A stretch of 64,000 bases of DNA from NCBI RefSeq assembly GCF_007752535.1, contig NZ_CP036431.1, positions 27,179 through 91,178 on the forward strand, given 5' to 3'. The notes below the pieces were generated by a model. The model did not search any database. It was not told the origin of the DNA and worked only from the letters and a program-made list of their open reading frames with translations. Origin of the DNA: Tautonia plasticadhaerens. Lineage in GTDB: Bacteria; Planctomycetota; Planctomycetia; Isosphaerales; Isosphaeraceae. Shown piece after piece: positions 52,361 through 64,000 of this stretch (the first letter of the stretch is position 1; each line of letters begins with the position of its first letter). Made by a program: the position numbers and the translations under genes.

Positions 52361-53460
52361 GGCGTTGTTGCACGGAGAGTGTAGTTGCGGGGAGTCTCCC
52401 GGCTTGGATCGGCCTACGCCACCCGCACGCTCTGCGGCATCCCGAGGTGAGTCATGACGTTCAACGCCCGGCCCCGGATCGCACCCTCGGTCACCTGACA
52501 CTCCGGCCTCCGGCTGGCCAGATGATCGCCGAAGATCACCTTCATCCGACAGACCCCCGTCTCGGCCAGCGACCTCATGTGGTAACCGGACTCCCGCTTC
52601 CACGCCTTGCGACCGGAACGTCGGATCGCACGCAGGTTCTCGTCACGGGCCAATGGCGGACCGGACGCATCGGCGTGCTTCCAGATCCTGGCATTGCTCC
52701 TCGGCGGGATCAGGATCGTCCCCGTGCGGTGCTCCTGCACCCGGTAGACCTTCCGCTTGTCGTAGGCCCCGTCGCCCGCCGCAGCGGCGATCTCCCGGTC
52801 GATCGGCTTGAGCAGCGGCTCGACCATCTCGGCGTCATCGACCCCGGCCTCGGTCACCATCGCCGCCTGGATCCCATGGGTCTCGGCCTCGATGGCCAGG
52901 TGCAGCTTCCGCCACGTCCGCCACTTCGAATAGCCGTGCTTGCGGACCTTCCACTCCCCCTCGTCGTAGACCTTCAGCCCCGTGCTGTCGAGGACGAGAT
53001 GCAGCGGCCCCTCGCTCTTGCGGGCCAGGCCCACCGCCAGTTCGACGGCCCGACGGGAGAGGGTACTGTAGTGGGGCACCTCCAGGTCCAGGCCCATCAG
53101 CTCGAAGATCGAGGCGGCCATGCCCTGGGTGGCCCGCAGGGGAAGGTGGGAGACGGCCCGGAGCGTCAGCAGGCACCGGATGGCCGCATCGCTGCAGATG
53201 TACTGGGCTCCCCACCGATTCGGACCCCGGTAGAGCCAGGCGTCGAGGGCCTCTTGATCGACCCAGACGGTCAGCGAGCCCCGGTTGACGAGGGCTTGGT
53301 TGTATTCCCGCCAGTTGCGGATGCGGTAGACGGCCTTCTCGGTGGCCTGGCGAGCGGACGATTGGCGAGGACGACGAGTTCGGCAAGGGGTGCGGGTCTG
53401 GCTCATGCCGAAGTATACGGGAGTCCATCGGCCAGGCGAGCCCCTTCATGCAACAACGCC
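52361..53460 (-). mobile_element. IS5-family insertion sequence with 9-bp target duplication
   Basis: Inverted repeats GGCGTTGTTGCA (52361) and the complement at 53449-53460 bound a 1100-bp unit. It is flanked by the direct repeat CCTCGAGGT at 52352-52360 and 53461-53469. Perfect duplications and an intact transposase suggest a recent insertion. Confidence 0.85.
52414..53406 (-). CDS. IS5-family transposase (DDE)
   Basis: The 330-residue protein has YRIRNWREYNQALVNRGSLT and VWVDQEALDAW at the N-terminus, typical for IS5-group enzymes. DDE residues are visible: PLHLVLDSTGLKVYDEGEWK, AAAGDGAYDKRKVYRVQEHR, and SGYHMRSLAETGVCRMKVIF GDHLASR. It is intact and occupies nearly all of the element. 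It reads toward the IS630 relic. Confidence 0.88.
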   Translation of the reverse strand: MSQTRTPCRTRRPRQSSARQATEKAVYRIRNWREYNQALVNRGSLTVWVDQEALDAWLYRGPNRWGAQYICSDAAIRCLLTLRAVSHLPLRATQGMAASIFELMGLDLEVPHYSTLSRRAVELAVGLARKSEGPLHLVLDSTGLKVYDEGEWKVRKHGYSKWRTWRKLHLAIEAETHGIQAAMVTEAGVDDAEMVEPLLKPIDREIAAAAGDGAYDKRKVYRVQEHRTGTILIPPRSNARIWKHADASGPPLARDENLRAIRRSGRKAWKRESGYHMRSLAETGVCRMKVIFGDHLASRRPECQVTEGAIRGRALNVMTHLGMPQSVRVA

Positions 53461-53526
53461 CCTCGAGGTTGGGACCGTCCCCCGTACGATTGACGGCTCC
53501 ACCGATCCAGCGGAGGAACGAGTGAC

Positions 53527-55263
53527 TTGAATACGAGAGAGCCGGCCCCAGACGGGCGACGACTCCGGGTGCTCATCCTGACGGGGACTGAGCCGCTCAT
53601 CGTCGCACGGCTTATCGAACGGATCGGACGGCAGCCGCATGAGGCCGCGGTCTGCGGCGTTCTCTACCACCGGCTCCCCGACAAGTCCAAGGGAGAGCGG
53701 GTGAGGGAGGTCATCCGGAACCTCGGACGGCCCGCCTACTTCGCCCACTTCGCCCGGCGTGTTGGCGACTCCGTGTCGGCCGCGATCACCTCGCTCGGCC
53801 GGTTCCTCCTGAGGTGCCTCCACGCTCATTTCCCGCAGGCGGGCGAGGGCTCTTATGGGCTGGCCGATTTGGTCGCGGAGTGCCGGGGTCGGGGCCGCCC
53901 GATCCGGGTCGTCGAAGACATCCACGCCGACTCGACGCTTGAGTTCGTCCGGTCGTTAGGGCCCGACCTCGCGATAGTGTACGGTACGCCGATCCTCAAG
54001 CCCTGCCTCTACGAGATTCCCCAGTTCGGATCCATCAACCTTCACCAGCGCAAGGTGCCCGACTACCGTGGAGGCGGGCCGATCGGGCTCTGGGAACTGC
54101 TCGATGACCAGCCCGACATCGGCGTAACGGTCCATCGCGTCGTCAGACGGCTGGACGCCGGGGCGGTGCTTAAGAGCGCGACGATCCCCATCGAGCCGTA
54201 CGACGACCTGACAAGCTTGGCCCTGAAGGCCCACGTCGTGGGGATCGAGTTGCTCGCCGATGTCGTGGCCGACTTCGCTCGCGGCCGCGTGAGCGAGGCT
54301 GAGCAGTCCGGGGCATCGCGGATGTTCCGCACGCCCGACCCCGCCGAACTCCGACGCCACCTCCGACGGATCGCGGTCGAGCGGGGGACGTATCGCCCGC
54401 CGCGTGGGCGCCCGATCGCCAAGCTCGTCCTCAAGTCCCTCGTCTACCTCCCCCTCGTCCTCGCCCGCAACTGGTATCGGCGGTCGACGGGGCGATTCCC
54501 GGTCGTCGTCCTCTACCATCACCTGCTGGCCGATCGCCCGCACTTCATGGGCATACCGACCTCACTCTACGCGCGTCATGTCGCATTCCTCCGACGGTAT
54601 TATCGCGTTGTCGGACTGCAAGAGGCGTTGGCGATGCTGGAATCGGGGCGGGTCGATGCGCCAACCGTCGTGCTCACGTTCGACGACGGCTATAGGGACA
54701 ACGTGCTGCGGCTCCGGGCCGCATCGCTGGCATCGCCGGCGCCGGCGATGCTGTTCGTCTGCTCGCGGCACCTCGACCAAGGCGAACCATTCGACCACGA
54801 CTTGGCCGCCGACGCGCTCGGCTTCGAACCAATGAGCTGGGACGAGGCCCGAGAGCTCGAGCATTGGGGCTTCAGCTTCGGCAGCCATACAAGAACCCAC
54901 TTGGATTGTGGCACGACCGACACCGAGCGACTGCAACCCGAGATCATCGGCTCGAGGTCGGACATCGAAGGGAAGCTCGGCCATCCCATCGAATACTTCT
55001 CCTACCCCAAGGGACTACCCGGCAACATTTCGCCCCAGTCGATTGATATATGCAGATCACATTATAAATGGACTTGCTCTGCATACGGCGGGGTCAACAC
55101 GATCGATCACGCCGACGCGAGTTGGCACGTCTACCGGATGCCGCATCCCAACGACCTACTCGAGCTGGAATTACAGATCCAACAGGTCCTAGAGCAGCGG
55201 CCCGGCCATCGTCTCGACGCCCCCGACACGGCTTCCGACGTTTATGTTCGTGGTGCGACATAG
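53527..55263 (+). CDS. Formyltransferase-polysaccharide deacetylase fusion protein
   Basis: The 578-residue protein starts at TTG 53527, ten bases after GGAGG. Residues ~10-270 form a methionyl-tRNA-formyltransferase-like domain: LAIVYGTPILKPCLYEIPQF, then GSINLHQRKVPDYRGGGPIG with the catalytic Asn and His, and HRVVRRLDAGAVLKS with the Asp. Residues ~320-560 form a NodB domain: PVVVLYHHLLAD, PTVVLTFDDGYRDNVL (Asp pair), FGSHTRTHLDCG (two His) and YFSYPKG. Both active sites look intact. No signal peptide or strong membrane segment is present. The pairing suggests exchange of an N-acetyl for an N-formyl group on a sugar. The IS5 insertion lies just upstream and may have separated it from an original promoter. 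Confidence 0.85.
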   Translation: MNTREPAPDGRRLRVLILTGTEPLIVARLIERIGRQPHEAAVCGVLYHRLPDKSKGERVREVIRNLGRPAYFAHFARRVGDSVSAAITSLGRFLLRCLHAHFPQAGEGSYGLADLVAECRGRGRPIRVVEDIHADSTLEFVRSLGPDLAIVYGTPILKPCLYEIPQFGSINLHQRKVPDYRGGGPIGLWELLDDQPDIGVTVHRVVRRLDAGAVLKSATIPIEPYDDLTSLALKAHVVGIELLADVVADFARGRVSEAEQSGASRMFRTPDPAELRRHLRRIAVERGTYRPPRGRPIAKLVLKSLVYLPLVLARNWYRRSTGRFPVVVLYHHLLADRPHFMGIPTSLYARHVAFLRRYYRVVGLQEALAMLESGRVDAPTVVLTFDDGYRDNVLRLRAASLASPAPAMLFVCSRHLDQGEPFDHDLAADALGFEPMSWDEARELEHWGFSFGSHTRTHLDCGTTDTERLQPEIIGSRSDIEGKLGHPIEYFSYPKGLPGNISPQSIDICRSHYKWTCSAYGGVNTIDHADASWHVYRMPHPNDLLELELQIQQVLEQRPGHRLDAPDTASDVYVRGAT

Positions 55264-55288
55264 GGTACCGCGCAGGTCGAGCGGAACT

Positions 55289-55360
55289 GGCCTGCCCCCC
55301 TGAAACGAGTCCGCCTGCGATTGTCGCGTTGCAGGCGGACTCGTTTCAGGGGGGCAGGCC
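55289..55360. terminator. Perfect 30-bp inverted repeat with 12-base loop (terminator or palindromic element)
   Basis: The arms 55289-55318 (starting GGCCTGCCCCCCTGAAACGA) and 55331-55360 are exact reverse complements, with loop 55319-55330. It sits in the 120-base gap after the fusion gene and 23 bases before the next start. A stem this long and exact would terminate transcription in either direction, although no T-run follows. It may instead be a small palindromic repeat element. Confidence 0.75.
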
Positions 55361-55383
55361 AAATCGTAATCAAGGAAACTTGA

Positions 55384-56917
55384 ATGGAAAAAGTTTCGCG
55401 CAGGTTGGCACTCCGCCTCGTCGCCCTCCTCGCCGTCGCCTTGGTCCTGAGGCTATTCCTGTTCACCGGCCTTGGACTCGGCGATGATGTGTTCTACATC
55501 ACGCAATCCCTGGCGATCGCAGAAGACGGGCGTTGGCCACCGGAACCGCTGCACTGGAATACGCGTCTCGGAGTGATATTACCAACGGTGGCGATCGTTA
55601 AAACTTTAGGAGTACATACCGTATCATTTGTACTTCTGCCGCTCATCGCCAGCTTGGCGAATATCGTGATCTGCTTCAAAATTGTCGATGCAGATTTTGG
55701 CGAGCAGGTTGCCTGGTTGGCTGCCTCGCTGCTCGCGGTCTATCCGCTTGATATCGTTTATAGTACACATCTCTTCCCCGATGTACTCGTCGGGCTATGT
55801 TCGACAGTCAGCATCTGGTTCTGGATCATCGCCCTGCGTTCGGGCCGGACCCGTGATTTCGTCGTCAGCGGGACGTTCCTCGCAGTCGGTTACCTCTGTC
55901 GCGAGACGGTCGTTATGGACGGCCCGGTCTACCTCGCGCTCGGGCTCCTCGAAGGAAGGCCCCGCTGGGCCCGCCTCCCGTGGTTCGCTCTGGGGCCGCT
56001 CTCGGTCGTCCTGCTTGAGGCTGCCCTGTACGCAGCGACTGCCGGATCGCCCTTCTACCGTTGGGGAGCGATCCTGTCTCAGCAGCAAGACGCCACGAAT
56101 CTCGACCTCATCCGTGGTTCGACGAGCGGCGGGGGATTCTGGACCGATCCGATCCTCTTGCTCGTCTCGAGCCATGAGTTCGGCCTCTTCTACCTGATCT
56201 CGCTCCTGGCCGCGCCGGTTGCCGCCTGGCGATGGTCGACATCTCGTCCCTTCGCCGTGTGGCTTATCGTCGGATATCTCTGGACCTACTACGGGACGAC
56301 CGTCCCGTCGACCTGGGTCACCTTGCAGAGAGACGCCCGCTACGCTGCGGCCCTGGGCGTACCGTCGGCCGCGATCCTCGCAATCGTCCTCATGAAACTC
56401 CCAGCGGTCATCCGCCGGCCATCGCTGGCGTTCCTCGTCGTCACGGGCGTGTTCGCGGCCACGCTCGACCAAGGCAACGCGATCATCAAACCTCACCGCG
56501 CCTTCGTGTCATCTTCATATGCTCGGGAGGCAGTTCTCGAGCCTTTCGAATACGTCGGGGCCCGCTGGGCAGCTGGTTTCTCGAACACGCCCTCGTTCGC
56601 CTGCGCGGACGATCTGGGCAGGGCGTCGGTTGTCCGGCTCGTTCCCTCGCTTGGAGGATCGGACGTACGACCAGCCGACTCGGCCCAATACCTCGTTATA
56701 TCACCTGAACGACGTCCCGACTTACTCGAGAGGGCCAGTCGAGACGGCTGGACAGTGGTCGATCACTTCCGGGGATCAGCGCCCGGTGGCCGGGCGCTCG
56801 TCGCCGAAATCTTAACACGGTTCCCCGCCCAGCGGGAGCGTGCCGAGCGGATGTTGAATCCACCCGGCCTGCTCGTGCTATCGCGGTCCGGGTCGCGACG
56901 CGACAAGGATAACGGCC

Positions 56918-56943
<26 letters not shown>
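55384..56943 (+). CDS. Multi-pass membrane glycosyltransferase (GT39/ArnT-like)
   Basis: The 519-residue protein has an N-terminal helix (LALRLVALLAVALVLRLFLF) and then the GT-C signature loop with acidic residues, GLGLGDDVFYITQSLAIAED. Eight to ten helices follow up to residue ~390, then a soluble C-terminal part (~395-519). The DD pair after the first helix and the overall plan are typical of PMT/ArnT enzymes that use a polyprenyl-phosphate sugar outside the membrane. Local GC is lower than average (55560-55790). ATG 55384 follows a AAGGAA site. The 3' end overlaps the convergent giant gene by 26 bases. Confidence 0.75.
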
Positions 56944-62239
<5,296 letters not shown>

Positions 62240-63400
62240 CGATGGTGCTCCTTGGCGCGCACTAGGACACAGCCACACATGCGTTTAAGCAACTTGTGTG
62301 GTCCTGTTAAACCTAGGACGCGGTTGTCCGGTCTGCAACTTCGCCGATCTGCAACTTCGCGAGGGGTCGATCCGCTCCGGAATGCCTTCGGGCGGCGCGG
62401 GCCGGGGGGCCAGTGCCGCCAAGTGTGCTCGTGTGTGGGATTCGCGAGAAATTAACTACCGTGGCCGACTCCGCACGGGTGCCGGGGCGCACGCGGGCGA
62501 CCTCCGGGCATCCGTGTGGCGTGCCGAACGGATTGTGTTGGTTTCGGAACCGCCGGCCGGAGAATGCCGCCAGCGGTCGTGCTGGCGTTGGCCGGGGTGA
62601 GTGCCCGAGAATGCCGGGCCGGGTGGAATTCGGCTGCATTGTAGCCGCGGACGACAGCAGTTCAATGCACCACCAATTAACTTGCAAATTTTCTTAAAAT
62701 GACTTGCTTAAATGATGTAACGATCGATTGATACATCGCAATAACCAAACAATGACGATTGCACCCACCATACAAAACAACAAAATTACATATTAAATCA
62801 AAATAATTTGATATTGTGATGTAACCATGATAATTGGCCGAGGCGGTCCGAGGTGGCGGCGGTCGGTGCCTTGCGAATCATCGCCCTGCGGGGGATCGGC
62901 TCAGGCTGTGCGCCTCTCACACGCCCATCCTCGTCCGCCACGAGGGGTCCTGTGGGGGCTAACCTCGGGCTGATCGAGCGAATCGTCGCAGGCGGCCTTC
63001 ATGGCCTCGCGTGATTGCAACAAATGGCCCTCGCATTGACTTCTGCGTCATCGTCTCCGGCTCGGCCTTCGTCGCCGGGTCGGCCCGTGATCGAATTCAT
63101 TCGGCGTCGCGCCGCGGTATACGCAGAGTTTGGCGATCCGTGACGCTCGGCCTCCAGGTCGGGGCCACACGGCACCGACGACCTCACGACCTACACCCCG
63201 GCATTCCGGGCAATCGACATCGACCTTCGGCCGCGTCAGGCCGATGCCGGGAGGCCGTAGGGGCCGACCCTGCCGGAGGCCATCCATGTGAGCGTCAGCG
63301 GGTCAGTCGTCGCCCCTCCGACCGTCCTCTCGTGAGGCGTGACTGGTCCTCGCGAGCCCCTTTGAGGGGAATCTCGCATCAGCGTCAGCATCGGGAGGTC
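62240..63400. other. Intergenic region upstream of the giant gene, no convincing gene
   Basis: About 1.16 kb. The frames here (both strands) are short, Arg/Pro/Gly-rich and without domains. The section at 62680-62835 is strongly AT-rich (attaaatcaaaataatttg-like runs), in contrast to GC-rich flanks. It may hold the promoter of the minus-strand giant gene, whose leader would then be about 450 bases long. I could not identify specific promoter boxes. Confidence 0.45.
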
Positions 63401-63806
63401 CGACCATCGGGGGAGGGTTTCCCCCGGCCCGACATCCGACCATCGGGGGAGGGTTTCCCCCGGCCCGACATCCGACCATCGGGGGAGGGTTTCCCCCGGC
63501 CCGACATCCGACCATCGGGGGAGGACCCGTGAAACCCCATCCCGCCCAGTCTCCTCCCTGAGGGCCTGCGATCCGACCTCCCGGGGAGGGATCGCGGGCC
63601 GGACTCCCCTCAGGAAATCCGACCATCAGGGGAGGAATTCAACGACCAATGAGGGAGGAATTGCCCCGAGACAACGACCAACGGGGGAGGAATTCAACGA
63701 CCAACGGGGGAGGATTGTCCGACCAATGAGGGAGGATTGTCCGACCAACGGGGGAGGATTGTCCGACCAATGAGGGAGGGTCGTCCGACCAATGAGGGAG
63801 GAAATT
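63401..63806. repeat. Iteron-like array (core CGACCAWYGRGGGAGG)
   Basis: The 16-base core occurs at 63401, 63437, 63473 and 63509 (36-bp units, identical over CGACCATCGGGGGAGG), and in degenerate form at 63574. It recurs at 63620, 63643, 63675, 63698, 63720, 63742, 63764 and 63786. The last five are spaced 22 bp apart exactly, and the core alternates between CCAATGAG and CCAACGGG. Fixed ~two-helical-turn spacing and same orientation are typical of iterons that bind a replication initiator. Regulatory repeats are an alternative. Confidence 0.75.
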
Positions 63807-63928
63807 TGCCATAAGTCGTTGTGGCGTATAGGCTATTTTTCGGGTAACTCTTATAACTTTTTAACTCTTGTAACTGAGCAACTAGAAGTTGTTGCCTTTG
63901 ACACTTGTCATGGGAAAGGGAGGCGGCG
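63807..63928. other. AT-rich segment with repeated 14-mers (possible DNA-unwinding element)
   Basis: Directly after the iteron-like array, GC falls sharply (63826-63895). TAACTCTTATAACT (63845-63858) and TAACTCTTGTAACT (63862-63875) are near-identical 14-mers three bases apart, recalling the 13-mers of unwinding elements. AAGTTGTTGCC follows, and then the ribosome binding site of the edge gene. No DnaA box matching TTATNCACA was found. Confidence 0.55.
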
Positions 63929-64000
63929 ATGCGCGATGAGGCGCGGGAAGACCAGGCCAGGGGCTCTCTCGGCGATGGCGGATCGGGGGGACGTGACGAG
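63929..64000 (+). CDS. Start of an unidentified gene (runs off right edge)
   Basis: ATG 63929 follows a strong AAAGGGAGG site with seven-base spacing. The visible 24 codons read MRDEAREDQARGSLGDGGSG and on to the window end without a stop. Position directly after iteron-like repeats and an AT-rich segment fits a replication initiator gene, but the visible residues carry no recognisable domain. Confidence 0.45.
   Translation, partial: MRDEAREDQARGSLGDGGSGGRDE

Noticed and set aside
63401..63530. 36-bp repeats resembling a CRISPR array
   Set aside because: Units are directly contiguous with no unique spacers, and the same core continues in 22-bp steps. No cas genes are visible.
63011..63532. 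Frame with a repeated RPSGEGFPRPDI peptide as a protein gene
   Set aside because: The repeat exists because the DNA repeat unit is 36 bp. The rest of the frame is Arg/Pro-rich with no domain or ribosome binding site.

Overview
The window looks like DNA from a planctomycete of the Isosphaeraceae type (Tautonia/Isosphaera-like). GC is very high, a giant surface protein carries the LEPR-XLL N-terminal motif typical of that phylum, and there are planctomycete-style DUF4058 and Uma2 genes and many transposases. The dense insertion sequences, truncated mobile elements and an iteron-like array at the right edge fit a plasmid or a highly plastic chromosomal island. The sequence alone does not settle which.

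Left flank (1-11.2 kb): a partial DUF4058 gene, a frameshifted Uma2 gene, a small sigma-region-2-like protein, a 5' fragment of a group II intron truncated inside its reverse transcriptase, a decayed IS630 element, a tRNA-like 3' remnant, an integrase N-terminal scrap and an IS3-type element. Then come a NusG/RfaH-like antiterminator, a tandem FHA protein and a small unknown protein, followed by about 1.3 kb without a convincing gene and with an AT-rich core.

Polysaccharide island (11.2-47.3 kb), block 1 (11.2-34.2 kb): a Wzc-type autokinase, a phosphoglycosyl transferase, a GT2, an ABC exporter permease with its Wzt-like ATPase about 9 kb downstream, an O-antigen-ligase-like protein, genes for acetamido-sugar synthesis (dehydrogenase, two aminotransferases, two acyltransferases, an SDR epimerase), several glycosyltransferases, a sulfotransferase and an acetyltransferase. 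Most genes overlap by 1-17 bases and read as one long operon, a plausible target for the antiterminator. An IS1-like pseudogene separates it from block 2 (35.6-47.3 kb): asparagine-synthetase-like amidotransferase, rhamnogalacturonan-lyase-like protein, three GT4 enzymes, FemAB-like protein, beta-helix protein and polysaccharide deacetylase. These are the gene kinds usually linked to exosortase (XrtA) systems, but no exosortase is in the window.

Right flank (47.3-64 kb): an insertion-sequence pile-up includes a second copy, in inverted orientation, of the same truncated intron, so roughly 988-bp near-identical inverted repeats bracket the island. Beyond the pile-up are a formyltransferase-deacetylase fusion, a perfect 30-bp-arm hairpin, a GT39-like membrane protein, and a convergent 1773-residue surface protein (beta-helix, two identical PA14 domains, three Ig-like domains, a G8 domain and a CEMIP-like beta-helix). 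The last 600 bases hold an array of direct repeats, an AT-rich segment with repeated 14-mers, and the start of a gene running off the edge, laid out like an iteron origin of replication.
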